DNA of 64,000 nucleotides from Cardiocondyla obscurior (Eukaryota > Arthropoda > Insecta > Hymenoptera > Formicidae), in the NCBI RefSeq assembly GCF_019399895.1, contig NC_091869.1, positions 5,394,001-5,458,000 on the forward strand. The letters are read 5' to 3'. The position numbers and the translations under genes are program-made. Position 1 is the first letter of the stretch. The number at the start of each line of letters is the position of its first letter. This document shows, piece by piece, positions 1-12,213 of this stretch. The notes under the pieces were generated by a model. That model had not been told where the DNA came from. It did not search any database and saw only the letters and a list, made by a program, of their open reading frames with translations.

Positions 1-2717
1 CGTCGAAGATGCAGAAATGATTGAAATAGGCTAACCATTACTATTTGACTAGTAGATAGCATTTTTACCGAACTGCTGGATATTCATAAACCTCAGGGGG
101 TTTTATAATTTAGAAGGAGTCGTTAGGGAATGGATACGGTATCCATTGTTACATTGGATATCCAGCAGTTACATTTAGCCAATCTTTTTTTTTTATATCT
201 ATATATCACGTACGAGAATATCAATTAATAGATTATGATTTAACAGCGATGCAGCAGGTATTTGGTAGCGTATAGTATAGTTGCCATTTGAATATGAATA
301 ATTTATCGATAATTTGCAAGAAAGTATTTTATTTCTCAATTTAGTTACAGCAGATTTTATTTTAGCTACTACAAACTTTAATTAGCTACATATTTATTGA
401 AAGATATCTTTTGTATTGAATTATTTATACATTTATTTTTATTTTATATAATCGTGTTACTATACTATTTTCGTGACAAGATTATATATAATTTCTACTT
501 ATAGCTACAGCTTTTAAAACTTTGAAACTATTAAAGAATAGTAATTGAGTTTTAAGAAGAACGTATATTATAGGAGTTAAAAACATAATCTCTCTTAATA
601 ATATTTTTACATCTAAAGATTTACACATACATCTCTAATAATATAAGCTTATTTTATATCCGGGAAGTCTATCAATATTTACTGATTATCGTTAATTATT
701 TTCTTAATAAGAAGTCTTGAAAAAAAATGCTACCACAACCGTTCTGCCGCTCAAGGTTCGTTCCCTGTATACTGTACATTGTTAAGAGAAAATATTTTCA
801 GCAGTAATAACGTTTCCATGGCAATAATATAAGAAATAGTTTGCCTAAGCAATGACCGTAGACATGGGATATATAATACTACAATGGAATTGCATTTACA
901 CAATGAAAGTTCCTATATTGCAAATTCAATTACGATAGTTTTTTATTCTTCGGAACAAAAGAACGTTTTGTTAAATAATCATGTGAATCAATATCTTAGA
1001 ATGAGAATGGCTATTGTCATGTAATTTGAAAGCGGAAGGCATAAAATGTTATAATTGCAAATACGCACCTATATCCCGAGTATTTTTAACTTCAGGTCAT
1101 AGGTTAATTTGATTGTAAGATATTGATCATAGATTTGTTGAAAGAGATGAGCGCCCACGTTCAATTTATATTTGAATAATGATGAGCAAACTTATTATTT
1201 TATTTTTTTTTTTCGAGAGGTATATGTTTTTCATATTGTGTCGTTTACTGTTTGTGCATTGTTATAACGATAAACGCAATTCTTCAAGGTACAAATTCAA
1301 CGTCTTCTTACGAAAGATATCTTTACGTTACATATATTGAACCAATGAAAAGTCAGAATGGTACAAGACAAGAACAAGTTACCATGGTAACAATGTTACT
1401 GCAAAACTTGGACTTTCCATCCGAATGAGTATTCCATACTTGTTCCTTACGTTACATTGATGTATCATTTATCGTGTACATACATCTATATAGATGATAT
1501 CGGTTTTACTTACAGAAATGCAGTAGAGACAAAATAGACATAAGCAAGAGTGACGATTAATCACTCACGAAAGCTCCAAACTACCCAAGTGTTCAGTAGG
1601 CCATGCTAGCAGGCAGCAAATATCTTTTAATTATTTATAACGGATAACAATGGTCGAAATGCAATATTGCCTAGCGTCTCACTTTGTCTCCAATATTTTT
1701 TTGTCCACACATGGGAACACTCCTGTAAGCAAGTTGCATCTCGACTATGCGGACTACGTAAATAAGTATGTACGATATGAACCTTATAAGAACACGTTAT
1801 ATACTCATAGCTGTACCATATAAGAGAAATGTGTATTCAGAGACAATGAGAATTTTTGATCGGTTTTTCGGTACGTATCTGAACACATGTATTTTCGACA
1901 TTGATGCGGGAATGTGCCTACAGAGTTGTCTCAAGACGCTGTTCGAAGATTATATATTACTCGACGACATACGGAAATTTATTACGAAGTAAGAGAGATA
2001 CCAATTATGTCCTGAATTACCCACTGTCAAATTTTAATAAATACCAAAACTGCTGTATAAACTGTTACCTAAGATTTGCTTTAAATTAAAGCATGCCAGA
2101 ATCGTGCGAGAACACTGCTCGATATCACTGCCTCATACAGCGCGTTGTTGCTTCCGCGTGATTCCATGTAACGAGTTTGTCTTGTTTAATGAAGTCAGGG
2201 CATTTTTACAAAGCGAGAGACCGAGAGCGCGAACATGAGAGAATTTTGTAGCTTGGTCCTCTTAATTGTGTTACGCTCTCAAGAAAATTGCGGTGCTGAT
2301 GCGGATTAATTTGATTTTTTATCTCTAGAAAGAGTTAGGTGTCTTTGTTATTGTTTTAATAAATAAAGTAGGCAAATTTTTTTTTTATATATACATATAT
2401 ATATTATATACACCGCGTCGTGCGATGGTCTCGTGCTCATTTCTTAATGCGCTAGGTTTAAGTTCAGTTTTAATCAAAATGTACGTAGTTATTTAATTTT
2501 CTTGCAATATATGTAATTTCCGTCTTAGCGTGTCAGTTCTCGCGCGAGAACATCTGTCGTGAAATCTGTGAACGGGAGATGTTCAATTGTATAACGAAAA
2601 CTGACATTTTCTGCCCTATATGAAGCAATTTGATTTGTTGATTTGACTTTAGCTCTACTTCTTAGAACAAAATTAACAATTAATTATCAGTTCTAATTTA
2701 TAGCTAAATATAAAGTA

Positions 2718-2749
<32 letters not shown>

Positions 2750-3430
2750 CATGCATATTTATTTGCAGTATGAATGAATTAGACAATTAAGAGACGGAAA
2801 ATATCATCGAACGAATGTAACGAAGTCTAGCCGTTAGACGAAAAAGTGATAAATGATTTATGCTTCCATTTAAGATTAAATGTAAACTTTCGGATGAACT
2901 TCTCACTGCTATGATTTGTAATTCTCTATAAATCGTATCCGTAAGTGAATATGCAACGATTCGGAAGGGTATGTGTCTGTACGAGCGCAAAAATAAGCGC
3001 GTATATGCGGTATGTGGATGCGTGACATATCCTTGTCATGTGTATTGTTTCACTTATTTCAGTGTTATGTATAATAAATTGGGTATAAAACAATCCAAAT
3101 TTTTTTTTTTTATTTAAATCTTATTGATTATGTAGTTCACAAAGTTTTGTATACGAATACAAGTTAGAAAAAGCAGGAAAAGAAAAAAGAAAAACCATCG
3201 AACCCAATCTATTAATTATTTCCTGAATAAGTTGAATATTATAAATTATTGTACTACGTTATAATTTCAAAACTAGATTATTCCTCTATTACTTTATACG
3301 TTTTTATAATATATAATCTAGTTATATGTATTAAGATGCAATGCGTAGGTCGCGGACAAATATGCACATACAAGCGAACAAGTGACCGATATAAACTGTT
3401 CAACTTCAACTATGTTGATCTGGCGACTGT
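1..3430. other. AT-rich non-coding stretch
   Basis: No gene is supported here. The sequence is strongly AT-rich with A and T homopolymers (for example around 2718-2750 and 3101-3111) and a TA-rich patch near 2383-2412. The longest ORFs are under 100 codons, show no splice-site context and no recognisable family. AATAAA-like hexamers occur (for example near 2361), so part of the stretch could be the 3' UTR of a gene lying to the left, but nothing in the window shows such a gene. A short inverted repeat at 71-170 is listed separately. Confidence 0.6.
71..170. repeat. Short inverted repeat / hairpin
   Basis: A 13-bp arm at 71-83 (AACTGCTGGATAT) is exactly complementary to 158-170 (ATATCCAGCAGTT), separated by about 74 bases. 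The loop contains a second near-palindrome, ATGGATACGGTATCCAT. The arms are too short for a conventional miRNA precursor stem. A degraded MITE or a chance hairpin are the likelier explanations. Confidence 0.4.
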
Positions 3431-3439
3431 ATAGCACTT

Positions 3440-5375
3440 TTTTTTTTCTTTTTTTTCTTTTTTTTTTCCTTTTTCGCGTCGGTGTTCCGCGTCGGCAGGT
3501 GTACGGGGGCGGCCGCCTACCACGCAAATCGCGTATTAAGTAATGCTGGGTGCGCGACTCGAAAATACGCGGTGTATTTCCAGTCATCGGCGTGACGGCA
3601 TCGAGCACCGCGAAACGGCATCTCGCATCCGGAAGTCACGCGCACCGGGCCGGTCTCCTGCGATTTTTTCGGACGGTGATTCCGACGCGCGGAAGGAGAG
3701 CTTTGAAAGAGACGTCGATCGCCGCCGGTCATCCGGCGCGGGATGAATCATCGGCGGTGATTATTGAGGAACAAACGCGCGCGGCGGATCGGATGAGTTG
3801 ACGCCTTCGGTAACCGTGAGATCGATCGACCGAATCGCGTTAGACGACGAGCGCTCGTCGACCGCGTCTCTCGGGAATCGAGTCGCGGGAGTGGCACATC
3901 GCATCTCGTGACGCAATCAACATTTCAAATACTTTGTATCTCTATTTTAATGCGCGCAAATAAAAAAAAAAAAAAAAGAAAAAAATAATATAATAAAATT
4001 AATAAAAATTGCGAGAATTTTCGTGAAACGCGGCGAGGAGTATCGTTTTCAAAAACGTCGCGAAATCTGTGAGAGATCCATAGCTTTTTTATTTTTTAAT
4101 AGAATAAGTGAGATGGTGTACAGTTAAAAGGCAGAGCTACAGTTGGGAATATTCTTTCCGAGTGTCGTGTAAAAGAAATAGAGATAATTTCCGACGTCAT
4201 CGGCGGTCGAGGTTTTTTTTTTTTTTTTTTTATTCGGTGGCTTTATTTGATGACAATTGAGGACCGCAGGAATGGTGCGGGCGACACGTGCGGACGGAGT
4301 ACTGACGAAGGTGAGGCCTTCAGCTATTGTCATGTTAATGTGTAATCGTGCGAGGTCTTAACTCTGCGCACTTGAGACCCGCTAATGCACTTTTCTTCGT
4401 AACGTCATCGATGTATTACACTGTACGCGTAGTAGCGGGGCTCTCTAGAAAAACCCATTGCAAATCTCTCTGGTCGCTTTGTTTTCGAGACTGAACATCG
4501 GACGTGCAAACAACGAGAGACCCGTTCAGCGAGAAATAGAGGTTTAGAAACCCATGCGGAAGCGACGAAATTAGACACAAAGATTGACAGCAAATAGAAG
4601 ATTCGCATACCTTCGTACAATATAACGTTTCTCTCTAAAAGGAGAAAAGACAAAGAGTAAAGATTCCGTAACTGTTGATGGTTTCAATCAAAGTATACTA
4701 AAATAAATTAATTAAATAATTAAATGTAACAAAATAGACATATTAAAAAAATTAAAAAAAAAAAAAAAATGTTTCTAAGAACGCAGCCTCAGATTCGAGC
4801 TTTCGATCATTTTTTCGTAGGAAACAAATGAATATCCCTCCAACGAACAATTCGCTTTCGATAGCGACGCGCCCGCAAAGATTGCAAGGGCCGATTGAAG
4901 ACGCTGATAAACAATTCGCTTCTTTTAGTACGCCGGCGTCGCCGCTGCCGGCGAGCAGTTGCATAAACAGAAGGGAATAAAGAGGAGAGACGGCGAGGCA
5001 GCGTCGCGACGACGCGCGTCGGATATTTCCGTCTCTCCGCTTTTCTCGCGCTGCGCGGCGGACTGGTAGCGCGTACGCCGCGGCGTAGATATAAGCGTTC
5101 GCGACTACGTCGCCCGGCTATTATTAGCCCCCGGTCATCGCAAGAGGAGTCCCTGCGAGGCGAAGACGCGACGACGGCAACGCGCGGAAAAGTCGCGTCT
5201 CACCTCGAGGTGGTACCACGCCGCGACCGGAAGCCTCCGTCCCCCCGTGGCCACGTGCGTGTGGAACGGCGCTTCTACGTCGCGAAGGGTTTTCCGGCGA
5301 GCCGCAGGAGAAAGGACCTAGAAGGTATCCGCCCAGCTGGACCTTGGGAAGGATGATTCTCGCACGCTCTTCACT
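3440..5375. promoter_or_regulatory. GC-rich promoter-like blocks and probable 5' non-coding exon of the MIF4G gene
   Basis: Two CpG-dense blocks (about 3480-3920 and 4920-5375) stand out from AT-rich surroundings, as promoter regions often do in hymenopteran genomes. The second block ends in a strong splice donor, CACT|GTAAGT, with the exon ending at 5375. The next good acceptor in the same orientation is at 7283-7284, directly before the ATG of the MIF4G-domain gene. I therefore read about 5090-5375 as a 5' UTR exon of that gene. The transcription start is not visible, and the 3.5 kb block could be an alternative first exon or unrelated. Confidence 0.4.
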
Positions 5376-7284
5376 GTAAGTCGTCGATAATCGCTTCGGT
5401 TTTCCTCCTCTCCTTTCAACCCTGCGTTCTCTCGTTTCTGGGACTACCCGGTTGCCTTGGGGTCTCTTCTTCTGGTCCTACGCGCGCGGGGAGGTAAACT
5501 CGGGGACGTGAAGGATTCGAGAGATTTTGCTTTTCGATGCACGTCGCGGATCGAGTCTTCCGATTCATTGAAGATCGAAAGGACGTGTTGCTGGACCCAT
5601 CGACCGATTGGAGAACATCTTCCGTGGAGACAGATGTCTTTTAGTGCCCGTGGCGTTCGGATTTGAGACCTGGCGAAATTATATCGGCGCGATGGAACAT
5701 CTGTTTTCGATCCGAGTCGCGTTGAGTCATTCCGAGCTATAACAGTGACGTTTCTCGGTGGTTTCTCCTCGCCGAGGGACAGAACGCGAGATGATAACGA
5801 GAGGAGATGAAGATTGTCCCCGAGCGACTTATGTTAGTTTTTCGATGCAATCGCCGGATTAATTGTTATTTCCCGTTTAGCTCTTTCGATCGAGCCCGAT
5901 TTATTTCTTTCTTCTCGAGATCGTATTTTTATTTAGTTATATTTTCTTATATTTTTATATTTTTTAACAGAACTTCGAACATGCTAAAGCTGATGGATTA
6001 TATTTTTAGGTCGTGCTTTTCTTGGGTGGCGTTTGTAATTTTTAATTAATATAAGCCAGGTCAGTCTTATTACGCGCAATATATTATTTTCTTTTTTCTT
6101 TTTTTTAGAACGCGTCGATGAATTTACAATTAACGTTTCCTCGTATCGTGGCCACTGTCCGTGGCAATAAATTGGCGCGTAAATTAAACCCACACGTTTA
6201 ATTGAATTCGCGGCATGTGGCGTATGCATTTAACGTCCCGCATGCTTCGACGTGTTGCCACAACGAGCCTGTGTCTTTAACCAATGCATCCGTTTGTTTT
6301 AACGTACACTAGCAGGAAGAGGCTCCACACATGTACGCTTCCTCATTGTGAATATAAGTACGTAAACGTAGAACACGAGTAACGTAACGTGTTTTTAATC
6401 TTTTTTATTCGTTTGTTCTAAAGAAATTAATTCCTGAAGTGGTTCTATAAAGAATTGAACTAAAGAAAATCTACACGTGCCTCCGTTTCTTAAAGAACGA
6501 TTTAATCAACTCGTGAACCGTTTAACAGCTAAGAAACACTTCGCACATGCCGTATATATCGCAGTGAATGCACGTGGTTGTGCGGCATGATACAGGCAGC
6601 AGCGAACGTGCCAAGACTTTGCCAGTTAGACGGATTATTTTAAAACGTTAGATTTCCCAAGGTGGATTAGATTCGCGGCGTACGGTGAGATATACTTTTG
6701 TAAACCGAGCGAAGCGTTTGAAAATCCCCGTGTCTTTTGCCTACTAAAAAGAACGAACGAAGGAACCTTGAACTTGAACGTTTCATTCACGATTGTTCGT
6801 TCCGCCTAAATGAAACCGACCTTCGCAATTTATGTAGCATTATACAATTATAGGTACGTCTGTTTCAAAACCTTCAGAGATATCTGAAGGAAAAACTTGC
6901 CGCAAAGTTCTCGCCGCATTATTACTTTAACTCAAAAACCATAAAAAAAAGAAAAAAATTTTTTTTTTTAATATTCTTTTACTATATTAAAGTAATTCAT
7001 ATTCAAGAGTCAAGTTCGGCCAGCGTTCCATTTTCTTCGATGAGTCATCTCTGTACGTTTTCCGCTTGCACGAGTGTCGGCGAAATCGGAGAGTTTGACA
7101 TTAGACTTTAATGACACGGAATTATAGTTAATTACAATTTCGCTATGGTGCGACCGAGAAATAAAGATTTCCTCGAACACGCGGCACTCGGATGCCGGTT
7201 TCGAGGACAGACTCGCCAGATTCTCGCGTGTCTTGGACGCATGTTTACCCTTGTTCCTCTTTTCTTTCTTTTTTTTCTCCTTAG
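5376..7284 (+). other. Predicted first intron of the MIF4G-domain gene
   Basis: This stretch runs from the donor GTAAGT at 5376 to the acceptor CTCCTTAG at 7277-7284. It holds no ORF with family similarity, only AT-rich sequence and homopolymer runs. The assignment depends on the non-coding first exon being real. Confidence 0.35.
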
Positions 7285-9724
7285 ATGAGGGATGCGGTTC
7301 CGCAGAAAGGAAGCAACGTAGTCACCTCCAAATCCAAACCGTCCCTAGAGATCTACCGACCCCCAGGTTTGTATTCTGTCGCTATCAGCGATCGCCGGAT
7401 CGCACGAGATCGCGTACCTCGTGAAACTTTTATCACTGCACGCGGGGGCATACGTTCTCGTTTTGCTTCACGGTCGTTTCTAGGTGGGAGAGCGGAAGGA
7501 ACCACGGCGAACGTCACGAATCTTCGACTGAACGTGCACGCGAAGGAATTCACGATGAAGCAGAACGATTCGCATCTTTCTAAGTGAGTACGAATCAGCG
7601 GACTATATTTAAATAGCTTGCTGTCGCCGCCTAAGAATCGGCCAAGTTGAGTCACTGTTCCTGAAGCTGTACAGATTTTAACACTGTTCGTGTAAATAAC
7701 AGAAAAGCTCTTTTTTTTTGTCGTCGTTTAATCAGTCGTTGGCTTCTATTAATTTCACGAGTAAATTAAGCGCGATACATTACTTTTAAATTGATTGTTG
7801 AATCGTTAGGAAGTAGACGAGTGATCCTGATTTTAATCTGAACATTTTTAATGGACCTGTGTCTCGATTAGGTCTCGGACCAACACATCGGAGCGCTCCA
7901 CGTATTATCTGCAGCACAGCAAGTCGAGTGGCAACGTTCACCGATATCTCTACGCTCAGCAGCAACAACTGCAGCAACATCCACTGCAGCAGCACCAACT
8001 ACCGTCCCGGCATTCTCAGAGTGGTCATCATACCACGAATTCCACGTTGCGCCAGTCTCACCCTCTGGACACGTCCGCGTCCAGCGGCAACATCTTGCAC
8101 GTAAGACCCGAAGCGTGAAATAAAAAAAAAAAAAAGATCTAAAGAAAGTTAAACGCAGCAGAGATTTATCTTTGCAGGCCGCGAATCGAGTACACTTCAG
8201 CGTGGACCAGAACGAAGTGAAGACCAATTCTGTGAAGCCGGGCAAGCTGACCAAATCGCACACCTTTGTGTCGACCTACGGCCTGAAGCGCACGAAAGCT
8301 CTGAATTCAACCGATATATTAGCCGCCAAGGCGCTCAACATCGCGGACGCCTCCGAACTCGGGAAATTCCCCTCTCCGATTCAAGATATACTTTTACGAG
8401 CGATAGAAGGTAAAGATCCTACGTCTCTGAACGATTAGGAAGTTATTAAAAAGTGATCGACACCGACACGTTCGACAGATCCGAATCTTCTAAACGCGAG
8501 GACGCTAATGGAACTAGTGCGGCACATTCTGGACAGGGTGGTGGAAAATCGCAAGTATGCCGAGCCGGCAGCTAAGATTTGCATCACGATTATAGAGGTC
8601 TATTATTTTTTTTTTTAATTAAATAAAATATTTCATAAAATAAGATGCTTAAAAAAAATATATATATATAAAAAATGTATTATTTGCTATTAAAGACTGC
8701 CATTGTTTTGCATTTTATGTCCGTGTGATTAATGGTAATGTTTTAATAACAATTTTAGTATTGACGCAACCGAGATATAAAGAATGCTTAAATATTTTCC
8801 ATGTAGAAGGAGACAAAGGAAACTTTTCTGGAGTCCTTGCTAAATACTTGCCAGCAATGGTACCAGGATCGTATTAGATTATTGTATGACGGTACGACTT
8901 GCCACCGGTACTCGGCCTTTATGACGTTCCTCAACGAGATGTATTGCCAGGTATAACTAAGCACGTAATGACACGTTTTATTACGCAGTAACCATTATCT
9001 CTGTAAGAGCTCCGCAAAGGAAATACCGACTCATTAAGATTTCAATAATATCTCGGACAGAAAAAAAAACCCGGCCAACTAGACTCTCGGTTTAATGTGC
9101 TCGCCGCTTATTCGGATTATTCCTGTTTATTTTATTTTATTTTTTTATTTTTTTATCTTCTTGCCGCAACGATGCTAAACTTTCGAGAACGCCCGCATAA
9201 GCGCGCATAATTGCTCTGTTACAGCTGAAACGACGACAGCTACAACTAAAGACGCAGCAGGAGGGCGTACCTCCCGGACGCGTGCTTCTAACGCTGCTTT
9301 GGAAATGCTGCCAGGATTGCCTGCAACCGCCGGCTATCAACTCGCTCGCCGAGGTGAGACCGAGTCCAAGTCAACCTTTCTTTGTTTTTTGCTACTCGAG
9401 CTAGCGTCAAGTAACCAGCTGATTTTTTTCTTTCCTGATTGCTATTTGAAATTCACGGAAGGCTAATTCTTTTTTTTTTTTGCGCCGCAGACGAACTGCT
9501 TGTTCTTCATTCTCACTTGCATCGGCAAAGACCTGGACGCGGAGCTGCCAGCGCAGCTGCAGCAGCTGCTTAGCAGCGTGCGGGACGCTTTCCTGGCGGA
9601 GGAGACGACGCTACCACCGGTCAAGAAGACCCTCCTGCAGCTGATCGAGCTCCAAGCTGCCCACTGGCAGCTTCCGGCGCCAGCGGTGGTCTACTACTAT
9701 CCCTCGAATTCGAATTCCAAGTGA
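7285..9724 (+). CDS. CTIF: MIF4G-domain translation factor, CTIF/MIF4GD-like
   Basis: Eight coding exons join in frame: 7285-7366, 7484-7583, 7872-8100, 8178-8409, 8479-8597, 8807-8950, 9225-9353 and 9491-9724 (stop TGA 9722-9724), giving 422 residues. All introns are GT-AG. The N-terminal ~170 residues are low-complexity, with a Gln/His-rich segment (YAQQQQLQQHPLQQHQ) in exon 3. The C-terminal ~230 residues form a MIF4G-like helical repeat (SPIQDILLRAIEDPN, ELVRHILDRVVENRKYAEPAAKIC) and end in a Tyr-rich tail (VVYYYPS) like MIF4GD/CTIF proteins. Family members bridge cap-binding or stem-loop-binding proteins to eIF3 in cytoplasmic translation initiation; that role is family knowledge. ATG 7285 was chosen because it directly follows the splice acceptor and keeps frame with every later exon. 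Whether CTIF or MIF4GD is the closer relative is not settled. Confidence 0.85.
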
Positions 9725-10017
9725 TCTCTCTCCGTCTATCTTGGACGTGAGAGTGGACTTGCGTAAAGATACGGACATACTTTAAGTACTTGTACCGAAA
9801 CGAAGTGTTTCCCAACGAGCGCTCCTCAATGCAGACACGCCAATGTCTTTCGATGCGACAAACACGAACGAAAGCACGACATCGATGAGTCTTACGTCTT
9901 TTTTTTTTTTTTTTTTTTTTTATTTTTACGACAATCGCGAACGATTTACATGATCTCGTCCCTTCCACGAAACGGAAGCTTTTGTTCGATGATTCTGTAT
10001 GCAAACGATGATACACG

Positions 10018-10023
10018 AATAAA
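10018..10023 (+). terminator. Candidate polyadenylation signal of the MIF4G gene
   Basis: A canonical AATAAA lies 294 bases after the stop codon at 9724, downstream of a T run. It is the first canonical hexamer I see after the stop and would give a 3' UTR of about 0.3 kb. Confidence 0.45.
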
Positions 10024-10039
10024 CAAGTTCTTTTGCACT

Positions 10040-12213
10040 TGTCGACGGAGTTTTATCCATTCTTAGAGGCTGAACGCGACAAGGTCGGGGAATTTCAACG
10101 GCGTGATTTACGGCAGGCGATATTTTATCTCCACGGCGGCGAGCCGCGGGAGTCCGCCTTCGATTCGCGCAGAGTGGAGAAAAGAAAAGAACTTTCGGCA
10201 TACTCGAGCCGAAAGGAGTAAAGTAGAAGCCGCTTCTGCGACCGCGAGTGATTTCCGTCAAGTGATTTGTGCCAAGGGCACCGTAGAAGATCGAACCGGC
10301 AATCGCGAAAAGGCAGATGCGATTTCTCTCTAGGATTGAGTCACAAACGCGAATAGGCCGGCCGGTCGCCGACCGCATCGTCGCCGAATCTCCGGCGGTA
10401 CAATCAAGCCGCGTATCAAATTACATATCCGCGAGAAACTGGGATGCGAAACGCGGACACCCGCGCGGTTTCGAAATGAGAGCGCTTAACCCGTAGCTAT
10501 TAATTACGATTAAGACACGTAACAGTGATTATACTAAACGATCACATTGTTCGGGACAATCACCGTTACGTATTTTATATAACGCAGGCCGATCCGAGCG
10601 GCCTTAAGAACGCGTCGAGAGCCCTCGTTCAAGTTTCCTTCGGACTTTTACTTGGACGTAGCGTTTATTTGATTATCAAACGTGGTCCCCGGCGTATCAA
10701 CATTAATATAATTAAAGCCGAGTCACTTGTAAGTCAGCTCCGCACACACGTCATGGTATTATCTCGCTCTTTCCACTTCGCCTCGCCGGCGCGCGTCGGT
10801 GACACGGATTTTCTTCTCATTTTCACTTTGAAAGAGCGACTGCCGGAGGGAAGGGAAGAGGGAGGAGGTGGTGGGGACAAAAAGTCACCGGGGAATGCCG
10901 CGGAGTCGATTATGCGAATGTGGCCTCCGTGTCATCTCTAACGTGTGCATCGGCGCTGTCCAACGATCGACCTTGAAACGGCTGGCCGGGGAGAGACTCG
11001 AGAGAGGTTTCGCCTTGGGTAATCGGTGCCGCGGACTCGAAAACTAGGCCTGCGCCCGCGGTGACGTCGCCGCATCGCTCCTTGATGACTTTTCAACCGG
11101 CCGTGGGACCGCCGGAGTACCCGCGGCCTCTTGATTGCCGTTCCCGCGAGCGTTGCTCAAAATAGTATGCTACCAAAGACGGCGAGAATCCGTCACGCCT
11201 CGATTAGCTCCGACAGTTTAGCGGGCATTAAATATCTCGCGGTGAGATTTTTAAATAAAATCAGCGACCCTGACCGGAGGGGGAGGACTGATTCTAAAGA
11301 AAGGCAGAAGTGGCCAGAAACAAATTTCGTTAACAGTTAGGTTCTCTTTATGTTACAAAAAATATCTCCGATACTTGCTTCCCGGCTTCGATAGATCGAG
11401 GTGAATTTAATTAAATTACGCAATTCTCGAATTGACCGACAATTACGTCGACGAGCTGAAGACGCGAGTACCAGCCGCGCTGACGATCCTCTAAAAGCGC
11501 CGTACGAAAAACAGTTGAAGAACACTGGAGAGGCCGACGACGTCGTCGGGCCCGCGAAGAAGGCGGCGGCAAGAGGGGAACCGAGCACGGAGGAGGACGA
11601 GGTGGAGGAGAAGGAGACGCACGTTCGCGGTAACGAAACAAATAGGCCGGCGACTTTCACCGCGCGACCAAGAGCGGCTGTGTGGTGGCGGAGGCGCAGA
11701 CTGGCGAACAGTCCGCCAGACCCAGCCGTTTCTCGAAGGCCTGCGCAAGCTGTTGCTCTTCTCCGCGAGCGACGGCAGACGAGAGATCAGTGGACGGGTG
11801 AATCTCCGGAACCCAAGCACGTGGTTGATCTGTAACGCGAGTGCGCGAGTGCTTCTCTTTCGCGGCTTCCGTTTCGCCGTGCGCGCACGTCGGCATCCGC
11901 GGGGCCAGCCGAAAAATCGACGGCCTCGCTGAACCCGCCCGCCTCTCCTTCTCTCAGCGTGCGATCGCCAGATGATAGCTCGCGATCCGCCGGTCCGCGT
12001 TGGTGAATTCGAAAATTCGTATGTGCTGCGCGACCGACACGTTCCCGTACCGCTCGACTGATAGACGCCATGCGCTCCCGAGGGCGTCGCTGATAAGGAA
12101 GAAAGGAGACCGCGCGACTCTACGTGGACCCGCGAAGGGCGCGAGGAAGAAAACGCTCGCTTGGTACCAGAGAAATGCACGGTCGTGGACCAGGAGAGAG
12201 CGAGTGACACACA
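10040..12213 (+). promoter_or_regulatory. GC-rich intergenic region and probable Duox promoter / 5' UTR
   Basis: This is the spacer between the MIF4G gene and the Duox start codon. From about 10.7 to 12.2 kb it is very GC- and CpG-rich, so long ORFs are open on both strands (up to 239 codons on the minus strand). They overlap each other, are rich in Arg, Ser and Pro, and match no family I know, so I treat them as composition artefacts. The stretch most likely holds the Duox promoter and 5' UTR. Confidence 0.4.

Noticed and set aside
1768..2089. Short overlapping ORFs in the left AT-rich stretch
   Set aside because: Fewer than 75 codons, overlapping in different frames, with no family similarity or splice sites.
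10525..10941. 138-codon plus-strand ORF upstream of Duox
   Set aside because: No splice signals, no domain, and composition drifts along its length. More likely intergenic or 5' UTR sequence.
11491..12210. 239-codon minus-strand ORF (and overlapping ORFs on both strands, 11401-12340)
   Set aside because: The region is so GC- and CpG-rich that several frames on both strands stay open. The translations are Arg/Ser/Pro-rich with no family signature, and the Duox start lies just downstream.
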